DNA of 64,000 nucleotides, taken from the NCBI RefSeq assembly GCF_040545335.1, contig NZ_JBEPLU010000002.1, positions 496,001-560,000 on the forward strand. Reading direction: 5' to 3'. The notes beneath the pieces are model-generated. The model ran no database searches and was not told the origin of the DNA. It saw only the letters and a list, made by a program, of their open reading frames with translations. The stretch's first letter is position 1. Each line of letters begins with the position of its first letter. Source of the stretch: Phenylobacterium koreense (lineage in GTDB: Bacteria > Pseudomonadota > Alphaproteobacteria > Caulobacterales > Caulobacteraceae). This document shows, piece by piece, positions 1-7,286 of this stretch. Position numbers and translations under genes: made by a program.

Positions 1-103
1 CCATACTGGCGGTCGCCGGGACGGACTGATCAGGCTCGTCGGCGCGCCGGAACGGGGACCCAGGCCATATCGTTTCTCTTCAAGAGCCGAGGAGGATCAA
101 ACG

Positions 104-811
104 ATGCGAAATCGCTCTCCCGACGACCCGCGCGCCAACGCCCCGCGCTCCGGCGCATCGCAGCGCGATCCTCAGCGGAGCTTCGGCGAGGAAGGCCGCT
201 ATTCGTCAGACCAGGCCCGCTACTACGGGGCTGACAACCGCTCGTTCAGTTCGCTGGCCACCCACCGGCCGATCGGCGAGCGGCCGGCGTGGCGGCGCGG
301 CCGCTACGATGCGGGGCGCCAGCCGGACCTGGAGCTTCCCTATGACGAGGAAGACGCCCTGACCCGCGGCTACTACAGCCTCGAAGGCCCGCACGGCGGT
401 CAGGAGTTCGGCATCGAGCCGCACGGCCACCGCGAGCCGATCGTCCGGCGTCGCCCAGGACCGGTCAGGACAAGGCCCGAGATGCCCTATGGCGACCAGG
501 AGATCGACCCGACCGACAAGGGGGTCCGGCAGTTCGGACCGCCGGCCGACTATGCCTATCACCCGGATTCGGACATCGAGTTCGAACTCGACTATCTGGA
601 CTGGCGCGAGGAACAGCTCCGCGCCCATGACCGCGAGTATGCGGACTGGCGGGACGAACAGCGGCGCAAGTACGACGCGGAATATGTCGCCTTCCGCTCC
701 CAGCGCCGCGACCACTTCGAGCGCAGCTTCGCGGACTGGCGAAACCAGCAGGGCCCGCTGACGGCGCCGGAGAGCGAAGGCGGCGAAACCCCGCCCGAAG
801 ACAAGGTCTAG
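104..811 (+). CDS. Hypothetical charged protein with C-terminal 15-residue tandem repeats
   Basis: This 235-residue protein has no signal peptide or membrane segment. Residues 1-160 are rich in Arg, Asp, Gly and Tyr and look disordered. From Tyr164 a 15-residue unit repeats in strict register (164-178, 179-193, 194-208, partial 209-216). Each unit begins with an aromatic residue, then x-x-aromatic-Arg, as in YLDWREEQ, YADWRDEQ and FADWRNQQ. The regular aromatic and charge spacing suggests a long amphipathic helix. Proteins with similar DWR/EYR tails exist in Caulobacterales and sphingomonads, often noted as stress-related, but I cannot assign a function. The start is supported by a strong GAGGAGGA ribosome-binding site about 10 bases upstream. 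It converges with the small gene that follows. Confidence 0.8.
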   Translation: MRNRSPDDPRANAPRSGASQRDPQRSFGEEGRYSSDQARYYGADNRSFSSLATHRPIGERPAWRRGRYDAGRQPDLELPYDEEDALTRGYYSLEGPHGGQEFGIEPHGHREPIVRRRPGPVRTRPEMPYGDQEIDPTDKGVRQFGPPADYAYHPDSDIEFELDYLDWREEQLRAHDREYADWRDEQRRKYDAEYVAFRSQRRDHFERSFADWRNQQGPLTAPESEGGETPPEDKV

Positions 812-815
812 GCCT

Positions 816-1076
816 TCAGACCGCGATCTGCTGGGGACCGCCCTCCCCCGCCACGATCACCCAGGCGCCAGGGACGTCGGAGACCTGCAGTTCCACGTCG
901 CCGTACCAGGCGGTGTCGCGCTGCGGATCGCAGTCCAGCAGGATCGCGCCGTCGCCTCCCTCCACGAACAGGCGCTCGATGCTGTCCGCGCTTGCCGAGA
1001 TGCGCAGGATGACGCGGCCGGCGGCGCGAAGCTCGGCGAGTTTGGCGTTCAGGCGATTCTGGAGGCCTTCAGTCAT
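816..1076 (-). CDS. Small hypothetical protein (86 aa)
   Basis: An 86-residue acidic soluble protein is read from the ATG at 1076 (MTEGLQNRLN). An upstream in-frame start would add 18 residues of low-complexity sequence and is less likely. The N-terminal third (QNRLNAKLAELRAAGR) is an amphipathic helix. The rest alternates short strands with acidic and hydrophobic residues. No family is recognised and there is no cysteine or histidine cluster, signal peptide or membrane segment. It lies 4 bases beyond the stop codon of the convergent repeat protein. Codon use matches the neighbours, so it is probably a real gene. Confidence 0.6.
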   Translation of the reverse strand: MTEGLQNRLNAKLAELRAAGRVILRISASADSIERLFVEGGDGAILLDCDPQRDTAWYGDVELQVSDVPGAWVIVAGEGGPQQIAV

Positions 1077-1263
1077 GGGTCCGAGCCTTGGCTTGAGGCG
1101 CAGACTTAACCCTAACGGGCCCACGCTCAAGCCTCGAACGCGGAGGAAACAGCGAGGCTGCTTTTTCTTTGCCCAGGGCCGTTGCTCCCGGCCGCCGGTT
1201 TCGGCTATGGAGTGCGACCCGATTTGGCCCGCAGGCTTTCCGAAGCCGCAGCCGATCAGGGCT

Positions 1264-1353
1264 GGTGACGTGGCCGAGTGGCTGAAGGCAACGGTTTGCT
1301 AAATCGTCATACTCGAAAGGGTATCGAGGGTTCGAATCCCTCCGTCACCGCCA
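1264..1353 (+). tRNA. tRNA-Ser (anticodon GCU)
   Basis: The acceptor stem GGTGACG at 1264-1270 pairs with CGTCACC at 1343-1349, followed by discriminator G and an encoded CCA (1351-1353). The anticodon loop reads TTGCTAA, giving anticodon GCU. The T-arm GGTTCGAATCC is intact. A long variable arm (ACTCGAAAGGGTATCGAG region) marks it as class II, as expected for serine. tRNA-Ser genes are common integration sites, but I saw no integrase next to it and no repeat of its 3' end nearby. Confidence 0.97.
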
Positions 1354-1426
1354 CCTAATCCCTGAAATCTGTCCCCTCCTCGCGGCGCTGGCGCAGCCCC
1401 GGGCTGCGGCCGCTCTGAAACGAGAA

Positions 1427-1454
1427 GCGCCGCCCCGGAGGACCGGAGCGGCGC
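1427..1454 (-). terminator. Probable terminator of the TonB-receptor transcript
   Basis: Read on the minus strand this is a 12-bp GC-rich stem (outer arms GCGCCGC/GCGGCGC, inner CCGG/CCGG with one wobble) and a TCCT loop. It is followed by a moderately T-rich TTCTCGTTTC. It lies 40 bases beyond the receptor stop codon. Confidence 0.55.
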
Positions 1455-1493
1455 ACGTTGGAGGAGTTGGCGGGCTACTCCGTTGGCCTGGAA

Positions 1494-4169
1494 TCAGAAC
1501 GTGGTCTTGGCCGAGAGGCTGAAGATCCGGCCGAGCTGGTAGGTGTTCACGTTCACGCGGGCGCCGTCAGTCTCCTGGTACTCCTTGTACTTGCGACCGG
1601 TGAGGTTGCGGGCTTCGAACTTCAGCTCGACTTCGTGGCCGGCCACTTCGATCCCCTGGCGCAGGACCAGATCGAGGCTGAGGCCCGGATATTCGTAGAT
1701 GTCGGGCTGGCCGGTGTTGGCCAGGCCGCGGCTGGTGACCCGCTTGCTGGCGTAGTTGAGCATCAGGGTCTGCTGCGACAGGCCCTTGCTGTCCTCGAAC
1801 CCGATCTCGAGGTTGGCCATATGCCGCGACTGGCCCGTGAGCGGCGCGCCGTCCCGGAAGAAGTCGGTGGCAAGGGTCGAGCTCGAGGCGAAGACCGCGA
1901 CCGAGTCGTCCGCCGACACCTTCAGCTCGGACTTCGAGAAGGTGTAGTTGCCGGCCACCAGCAGGCGCCGGGTCGACCAGAAGTCGCCGCTCAGCCAGTC
2001 GGACGGTTCGAAATACTTCTGGGCTTCGAGCTCCAGGCCGTAGAGGTCGGCCTTGGGCGCGTTGGCGAAGCTGGTGGTGAAGGACTCGCCGGAGACGAAC
2101 GATTCGATCGGCCGGTCGATGTGCTTGTAGAAGCCCGCCGCGGAGATGCGCTGATCGGCGTCGTAGTACCACTCCCAGCGAACCTCGGCGTTGGTCAGCT
2201 CGCTGTCCGTCAGCAGCGGGTTGCCGCGATACATGCGGTTGGAGTCGGGATCGAAGTAGAACTGGTAGATCAGTTCTCGGAACTGGGGCCGGGCCAGCGT
2301 CTTGGACGCGTTGGCGCGGACCTGCATGTCGTCGCGGACCTCCCAGGTCAGGGTCGCGGCCGGCAGCCAGTAGTCCTTCTCGAGATCGGTCACCGCGGTC
2401 GAGGCGCCCGGGATGTTGAACACCTGGATCGGAGAGACCGACTGCTTGGCGGTCTCGTAGCGGACGCCGACGTCGAACTTCAGCGAGTCCAGCAGCCGCC
2501 CGGTCAGCTTTCCATAGCCGGCGTGGTTCTTCAGGGTCCCCAGGAAGGCCGGGGTCCCCTCGTTGGCCTCGACCATGGTGATGCCGAAGGTGTCGACGAC
2601 GGACGGCTGCAGCAGGAGATCCGGGCGGAACATGTCCACCCCGGCCGGGAACGTGTTCGGGGCCTGGAACTGGAAGTCGCGACGCGTGCTCGTGCGGCGC
2701 GTGTCGTTGTAGGCGTAGCCCACGGTCGCGGCGAGATCGGGCGAGAACCGGTAGGAAACGTCGGCGCCACCGGACCAGAGACGCTCGTCAAGCTCGGAGA
2801 AGCTGACCTTGGCGTCGCCGTTGTTGCCGTTGTTCAGGCGATTGATGAAGTACTGGCCGAAGGGGTCGGCCTCCGCGTTGGTGCGGACATATTCGAAGGT
2901 CAGCTCGTAGGGCGCATCGCGCTTCGTCTCGGCGTAGCTCGCACGGACGTCGACGTCGAGATTCTCGGTCGGCTTGAACTCCCCGACCACCTGCGTGTTG
3001 ACCAGTTGCCGCTCGTACCAGGCGGTGTCCTGCGGCATGTAGTCGACATCGGTGCCGTGGCGATTGCCGATGCCGAGGCGGGCTTCCTTGACGGTGTCGT
3101 GGATGTAGACGTTGGTCCAACGGACCTTGTGCTGGTTGTTGTCGCCGAACTCGGCGGCCAGGCCGAACAGGCCGTTCCAGACGATCCGGTTATCCGTCGT
3201 GATGCGACGGAAGTTGGTTTCGAGGTCCGACAGGTCGCCTTGCAGCGACATCTGGTTGATGGCCTCGCGCGTCTGGTACTTGTTGCTGTAGCCGGCGGCG
3301 GCGATCAGGCCGAGGTTCACGGTGTCCAGCTCGAAGGACTTGGCGCCCGCCAGACCCAGCGAGAAGTTGGCCGGCAGGTGGTTATCCTTCTGAAGGACCG
3401 CGTTGCGGCCGGTGACCAGTTCGCGGGCGATCGCGCCCGTATTCACCTTGCCCGAGCTCATGCGTTCGCCGCTCGCCAGGAAGGCCTTCAGCGCCGGCGA
3501 CTTGTCGCGATCGCCGTTGTCGAAGCCGGACCAGTCGGTCTTGCTTCCGTAGTAGGTGTAGCCGAGCTGGTTCGTCGTCTCGGTGTCGATCGAGATCCCA
3601 GCATCCATGCTGAAGAAGTCGTCCTTGGAGATCGAGCGCGTCGTGAGGTTGATCACCCCGCCGCCGAACTCGCCGGGGAAGTTCACCGAGTAGCTCTTCT
3701 GCACCAGGGCGGACGAGACGATGCTGCTGGGGAAGAGGTCGAGGGGGACGACCCGCTTCAGCGGCTCCGGGCTCGGAAGCGGCGAGCCGTTGAGCAGGGC
3801 GAGCGAATAGCGGTCGCCCAGGCCGCGGACATAGACGTAGCCCCGGCCGACGAGGCTGAGACCGGTGAGATGGGTGAGCGCGCCGGCGATGTTGCCCTCG
3901 CCGCTTCGCGCCAGTTCCTGGGTCGACAGGACCGACAGGACCTGGGTGGTGGACCGCACGACGTTCGTGCGCTCGCCGACGACCACGACCTCGGACACGC
4001 CGGGGATCGAAACCTCGGGCGCCTCCTGCTCGGACGCCGCGGCCGGCGTAGAGGCGGAGGCCGCGGAAGAAGCGGCCGGCGGCGCAGCGGGCTCCGCGCC
4101 GTGGGCCAGTGTCGGCGCGGTCAGCGCGGTGGAAAGCAGCAATAAGGACGTGAGCCGCCGCGTGATCAT
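1494..4169 (-). CDS. TonB-dependent outer-membrane receptor
   Basis: This 891-residue protein starts with a Sec signal peptide (MITRRLTSLLLLSTALTAP, cleavage near AHGA). An Ala/Pro-rich linker follows, with a TonB-box-like VSEVVVVGE stretch around residues 58-66. The plug domain contains the VYVRGLGDRYSLALLNG motif and the GEFGGGVINLTTRS end, and the remainder is the beta-barrel. It ends in Phe, the usual outer-membrane C-terminal signature. The family imports siderophores, vitamin B12, sugars or other large substrates using TonB/ExbBD energy. The substrate cannot be read from the sequence. It lies 87 bases downstream of a lipoprotein gene on the same strand, with a terminator-like hairpin between them and a Pho-box-like array ahead of the pair, so phosphate-linked uptake is a reasonable guess. 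Confidence 0.93.
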   Translation of the reverse strand: MITRRLTSLLLLSTALTAPTLAHGAEPAAPPAASSAASASTPAAASEQEAPEVSIPGVSEVVVVGERTNVVRSTTQVLSVLSTQELARSGEGNIAGALTHLTGLSLVGRGYVYVRGLGDRYSLALLNGSPLPSPEPLKRVVPLDLFPSSIVSSALVQKSYSVNFPGEFGGGVINLTTRSISKDDFFSMDAGISIDTETTNQLGYTYYGSKTDWSGFDNGDRDKSPALKAFLASGERMSSGKVNTGAIARELVTGRNAVLQKDNHLPANFSLGLAGAKSFELDTVNLGLIAAAGYSNKYQTREAINQMSLQGDLSDLETNFRRITTDNRIVWNGLFGLAAEFGDNNQHKVRWTNVYIHDTVKEARLGIGNRHGTDVDYMPQDTAWYERQLVNTQVVGEFKPTENLDVDVRASYAETKRDAPYELTFEYVRTNAEADPFGQYFINRLNNGNNGDAKVSFSELDERLWSGGADVSYRFSPDLAATVGYAYNDTRRTSTRRDFQFQAPNTFPAGVDMFRPDLLLQPSVVDTFGITMVEANEGTPAFLGTLKNHAGYGKLTGRLLDSLKFDVGVRYETAKQSVSPIQVFNIPGASTAVTDLEKDYWLPAATLTWEVRDDMQVRANASKTLARPQFRELIYQFYFDPDSNRMYRGNPLLTDSELTNAEVRWEWYYDADQRISAAGFYKHIDRPIESFVSGESFTTSFANAPKADLYGLELEAQKYFEPSDWLSGDFWSTRRLLVAGNYTFSKSELKVSADDSVAVFASSSTLATDFFRDGAPLTGQSRHMANLEIGFEDSKGLSQQTLMLNYASKRVTSRGLANTGQPDIYEYPGLSLDLVLRQGIEVAGHEVELKFEARNLTGRKYKEYQETDGARVNVNTYQLGRIFSLSAKTTF

Positions 4170-4200
4170 TTCCGGTCCCCCTCAGGAAGCTCGATTGTTG

Positions 4201-4235
4201 AAAAAGGGGGGGCCGCCGTCGCCGGCCGCCCCCCC
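4201..4235 (-). terminator. Strong hairpin with T-run between lipoprotein and receptor genes
   Basis: On the minus strand seven G (4235-4229) pair with seven C (4212-4206). The inner 6-bp stem has one mismatch and the loop is GCGA. Five T follow at once (4205-4201). This is a textbook intrinsic terminator shape placed inside a same-strand gene pair, 22 bases after the lipoprotein stop codon and before the receptor. It may end most lipoprotein transcripts and let only part read through. Confidence 0.7.
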
Positions 4236-4256
4236 GGAACAAAGTCTCGCGGCGGA

Positions 4257-5819
4257 TCAGGTGGTCGGCAGCGAGGTGCAGAGGCCGGTGTTGCCGCTGC
4301 CGAAGTTCGCGGTGCTGCTGTTGCAGGTCCAGCCGGCGTACCAGGTGTCGGTGCTGTCCTTGACGCCGCCGATGTGGGTCACGGCCGTGAAGGCGCTGCC
4401 CAGGCCGCTCACGTTGAACGCCGCGACGCCCATCTCGTTGGAGCCGTTGACGAAGCCGTTGGAGAGCGTCGAGGTGAAGTCGTCGCGATTGCCGTTCGAG
4501 CCGGCGCCGAAGAAGGTCGCAACCTGAGCGGCCGTGTAGGCGCCGCTGCCGATGTACTTGGTCGCGTTACAGGTGAGCACCGCCGAGCGCGCGGTGAGGG
4601 TCGACGGCGTCGTACCCGAACCGTTCATCCGGATGCACTCGTTGTTCGGCGTGGCCATGATGCTGTTCACCAGCGTCACGTCCGAGTTGCCGCGGTACAG
4701 CACGGAAGCCTGGTCGTTGGCTTCGTTGTTGCTGCTGACCTGGCCCTGAACCATCGTGAAGTTCGAGACCTGCAGCTTGGTGCGCGGCGTGTCGGCCTCG
4801 AACCCGTTGCTGTCGATTTCCATCAGGGCGTCGCCGGCGCCGGGGCGCTGGATCAGCAGGCCGTACTGGAAGTTGGCCTGGGCGCCGGTGTCGACATCGA
4901 CGCTGTCGTCGTCGGCCCCGACGGCGATGTAGTACTTCATGGTCGGCGAGCCGCCGAAGTGCTCGGAACCGTCGTCGGAGCTGTTGAAGCTCATGATGTG
5001 GTCGAGCACCGTGCCCGAGCCGACGCCTTCGGTGGTGAGCGACTGCAGTTCGACGTTCGCGCCCAGGACGAACCCGGAGTAGCGGATCTGGACGTAGGAC
5101 ATCCGGCCGCTGCTGTCGGCGTCGTTGGCGCCGCCGTAGACCGCCGGGTCAGCCGAGCCTTCGGTCTGACGCTCGCACGTGCCCGCGGCGACCGAGCCGG
5201 TGGTGCAGTCAGTCACCCGGCCGCGGCCCATGAGCACCACGCCGCCCCACTGGCCTTGCGAGGAGTCGGTGTTGAGGCCCAGGACGTTATCCCGGCTGGT
5301 GAAGATGATCGGCTGGGTGGCGGTGCCGACAGCGCTGATCTTGTTGCCGCGGTTCACGGCCAGCCACGATTGGCCAGCGCCGCCGAAGATGATGACGCCC
5401 GGATCGATGGTCAGGGTGACGTTGGTGTCGGCCGCCGAGGCGGTGAAGCCACCGTCCTTACCCACATCCACGCGGCCCGAAAGTTGGTAGAGCAGGCCGG
5501 CGACCTTGGTCAGGCGGCTCGAAGTGTTGAAACGCGAGGGGAGCGTGCAGACCCGGTACGTGCCGGTCGGACCGGTGATCGTGCCGTCGTCCTTCAGGCC
5601 CTGCGGATCGCTGATGGTGGGGCAGCCGGAAGCCGGCGTGACGAGAGCGCCGCCGCCGCCAGGGGTGCCAGGGGTGCCGCCATTGCCGCCGTTCGCCGGC
5701 GGATTGATGATGACGTCCCCGCCGGCGCCGGGCGACGAAATGTCGTCCGCACCACAGCCCGCGAGCGCCAGCGCGCTCATCGAGGCCATCACGAGCACCT
5801 TGAACTTCTTACCGGTCAT
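4257..5819 (-). CDS. Large lipoprotein, probable beta-helix-like fold
   Basis: The start chosen is the ATG at 5819, which gives a lipoprotein signal MTGKKFKVLVMASMSALALAGC with lipobox LALAGC and Cys22 as the lipidated residue. An upstream in-frame ATG would add 12 residues and spoil the signal. A Gly/Pro/Asn linker (about 30-60) is followed by roughly 450 residues rich in short strands, Gly, Asn, Asp, Ser and Thr (for example NSSDDGSEHFGG, DDDSVDVDTGAQ), resembling right-handed beta-helix surface proteins. Aspartate-rich turns could bind calcium. No catalytic signature is recognised. It is first in a minus-strand unit with a TonB receptor, so it may be its surface substrate-binding partner. 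Length is 520 residues. The family is known to me only as conserved hypothetical. Confidence 0.8.
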   Translation of the reverse strand: MTGKKFKVLVMASMSALALAGCGADDISSPGAGGDVIINPPANGGNGGTPGTPGGGGALVTPASGCPTISDPQGLKDDGTITGPTGTYRVCTLPSRFNTSSRLTKVAGLLYQLSGRVDVGKDGGFTASAADTNVTLTIDPGVIIFGGAGQSWLAVNRGNKISAVGTATQPIIFTSRDNVLGLNTDSSQGQWGGVVLMGRGRVTDCTTGSVAAGTCERQTEGSADPAVYGGANDADSSGRMSYVQIRYSGFVLGANVELQSLTTEGVGSGTVLDHIMSFNSSDDGSEHFGGSPTMKYYIAVGADDDSVDVDTGAQANFQYGLLIQRPGAGDALMEIDSNGFEADTPRTKLQVSNFTMVQGQVSSNNEANDQASVLYRGNSDVTLVNSIMATPNNECIRMNGSGTTPSTLTARSAVLTCNATKYIGSGAYTAAQVATFFGAGSNGNRDDFTSTLSNGFVNGSNEMGVAAFNVSGLGSAFTAVTHIGGVKDSTDTWYAGWTCNSSTANFGSGNTGLCTSLPTT

Positions 5820-5926
5820 ACGTTCGATCTCCCGCCGATGCGCTAATGCATGCATGCGGGAAGGTCGTACGAAGCTATCCCCCAGACCCGCCCCCGCTGC
5901 TGAGGGGTGTTCTTAAGGATGGGCCG

Positions 5927-5953
5927 TGACATCCGACTGACACATATATGACG
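5927..5953 (-). promoter_or_regulatory. Pho-box-like array of three half-sites with 11-bp period
   Basis: The plus strand shows TGACA at 5927-5931, TGACA at 5938-5942 and TGACG at 5949-5953, each exactly 11 bases apart. On the minus strand these read CGTCA, TGTCA, TGTCA. That fits the PhoB half-site (CTGTCAT repeated every 11 bp) oriented toward the lipoprotein gene, about 108 bases upstream of its start. The central half-site has the conserved G/T context (GTGTCA). Binding is inferred. Confidence 0.5.
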
Positions 5954-6081
5954 TATCTATTTCAGTACTCCGGCCGCCCTTCGTGAGGCGGGCCTATCGA
6001 GAAACTGAACTTGCGACGACCTTGAGCGGCGGCGAGGCGACTACGTCGCCGCGCGGCGAAGCGGGTGTCGCGTCATCGGAT

Positions 6082-6690
6082 ATGGGGGCGAAATTGGGGG
6101 CGAAAACGGCCGGCCTCGCGGTTGTCGGGGCGATGCTCGGCCTGACCATGCTGTCATCGCAAGCGTACGCGCAGGTGCTCTCCATCGGCGATGACGGGGC
6201 TGTCACAACCTATTCGGGCCCAATGGTCTTCACGCAGGATGGGGCCACAGCCATCGCGCCGCCGGAGCCGATTCCGAGCTTCGCCGCGCCCCCCGAGGAA
6301 GTGATCCGCCTCATACGCGAATCATCCGTCCGCCACGCCGTTCCCACGGCGGTGGTCGAGGCCGTGGCCTGGCAGGAGTCGCGCTTCAATCACGCGGCAG
6401 TGTCAAGAAAGGGTGCGCAAGGCGTCATGCAACTGTCACCCAAGACAGCTACCGACCTCGGCGTGGATCCGCGGGACCTGAAGAGCAATATCGATGGCGG
6501 CGTCGCCTATCTGGCGCAGCAGCTTGCCCGTTACGGAGACCTGCGCCTGGCGCTCGCGGCCTACAACGCCGGGCCCGGCGCTGTAGACCGGTATGGCGGG
6601 ATCCCGCCCTACGCCGAAACGCAAACCTATGTGCGCGCCATCATGGCGCGTCTGGCAAGCGCCTCAAACCTGGGCGCTCGCGCCGAGTGA
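6082..6690 (+). CDS. virB1: VirB1-like lytic transglycosylase of a type IV secretion system
   Basis: This 202-residue periplasmic muramidase is read from the ATG at 6082. That start gives a clean signal peptide (MGAKLGAKTAGLAVVGAML, cleavage near AYAQ). A GTG at 5983 in the same frame would add 33 non-signal residues. The SLT fold is clear: the catalytic Glu in AVAWQESRFN, then GAQGVMQLSP, then ALAAYNAGPGAV. VirB1 enzymes locally open peptidoglycan so that the secretion channel can assemble. It is the first gene of the virB run and is followed 5 bases later by virB2. A stand-alone lytic transglycosylase is the alternative, but the context argues for VirB1. Confidence 0.9.
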   Translation: MGAKLGAKTAGLAVVGAMLGLTMLSSQAYAQVLSIGDDGAVTTYSGPMVFTQDGATAIAPPEPIPSFAAPPEEVIRLIRESSVRHAVPTAVVEAVAWQESRFNHAAVSRKGAQGVMQLSPKTATDLGVDPRDLKSNIDGGVAYLAQQLARYGDLRLALAAYNAGPGAVDRYGGIPPYAETQTYVRAIMARLASASNLGARAE

Positions 6691-6695
6691 AGCCG

Positions 6696-6998
6696 ATGAA
6701 AAAACTCGCCTCCTTGATCACAGCGGCCGCGCTCGTCGGCGGGCCCGCTCACGCCCAGGCCGCCGGAGATCCCGCCGGCTCGTCGCCGCTGCTGGCGGCC
6801 CTCAACTGGGTGCAGGGCACCCTGCTCGGCAACCTGGCGACCACCGCCGCGGTCATCGCGGTGGCGATCATTGGTTACATGATGCTGGTGGGCCGCTTCG
6901 ACTGGCGGCGCGGCGTCGTCACGCTCGTGGGCATCTTCGTCATCTTCGGCGCCGTGACCATCGTCGCCGGCCTCCGCTCGCTCGCCGGCGGGATGTAG
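6696..6998 (+). CDS. virB2: VirB2-like T4SS pilin
   Basis: This 100-residue protein has a cleavable signal peptide (MKKLASLITAAALVGGPAHAQA) and two hydrophobic helices: NLATTAAVIAVAIIGYMMLVG and the VTLVGIFVIFGAVTIVAGL region. A short basic loop, RFDWRRG, separates them. This is the TrbC/VirB2 pilin layout. ATG 6696 is preferred to the GTG at 6687, which overlaps the virB1 stop. The mature subunit would form the T4SS pilus or channel extension. virB3 starts 3 bases after its stop. Confidence 0.9.
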   Translation: MKKLASLITAAALVGGPAHAQAAGDPAGSSPLLAALNWVQGTLLGNLATTAAVIAVAIIGYMMLVGRFDWRRGVVTLVGIFVIFGAVTIVAGLRSLAGGM

Positions 6999-7001
6999 AC
7001 G

Positions 7002-7286
7002 ATGAGCCGGCTGGCCTCCGATCCTGTGTTCGCAGCCCTGACGCGACCTCAGATGATCGCGGGGGTGACCTATCCCTACATGGTGCTGAACCTGGTGATC
7101 ACCGCCGAGGCCTTCCTCATAACGCGCTCGTTTTGGGCCTTGCTGATCGCCGTGGGAGTTCACGCCGTGGGCTATGTCGGCTCCCTGCGTGAACCGCGCT
7201 TCTTCGACCTGTGGGTCACGAAGCTCTCCACCTGCCCGCGCGTGAAGAACTTCAGCTTCTGGCGCGGGAACTCGTATCGGCCATGA
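7002..7286 (+). CDS. virB3: VirB3-like T4SS inner-membrane protein
   Basis: This 94-residue protein has the VirB3 family layout. A short cytoplasmic N-terminus with the conserved LTRPQMIAGVTY-type motif is followed by a hydrophobic hairpin (YMVLNLVITAEAFLI and FWALLIAVGVHAVGYVG) and then a basic tail with the EPRFFDLW motif. VirB3 sits in the inner membrane with the VirB4 ATPase. Its last codon overlaps the virB4 start (ATGA), so the two are probably translationally coupled. Confidence 0.88.
   Translation: MSRLASDPVFAALTRPQMIAGVTYPYMVLNLVITAEAFLITRSFWALLIAVGVHAVGYVGSLREPRFFDLWVTKLSTCPRVKNFSFWRGNSYRP

Noticed and set aside
1264..1353. tRNA-Ser as an integration site for an island
   Set aside because: No integrase, att repeat or transposase was seen on either side, and neighbouring genes look like core chromosome.
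1458..4145. Long open frame of about 895 codons on the plus strand opposite the TonB receptor gene
   Set aside because: Shadow of a GC-rich gene. The minus strand gives a receptor with signal peptide, plug and barrel motifs, while the plus frame is Val/Gly/Arg-rich with no domain.
5983..6081. GTG start 99 bases upstream of the virB1 ATG
   Set aside because: The added 33 residues break the signal peptide and have no ribosome-binding site. ATG 6082 gives a normal exported protein.
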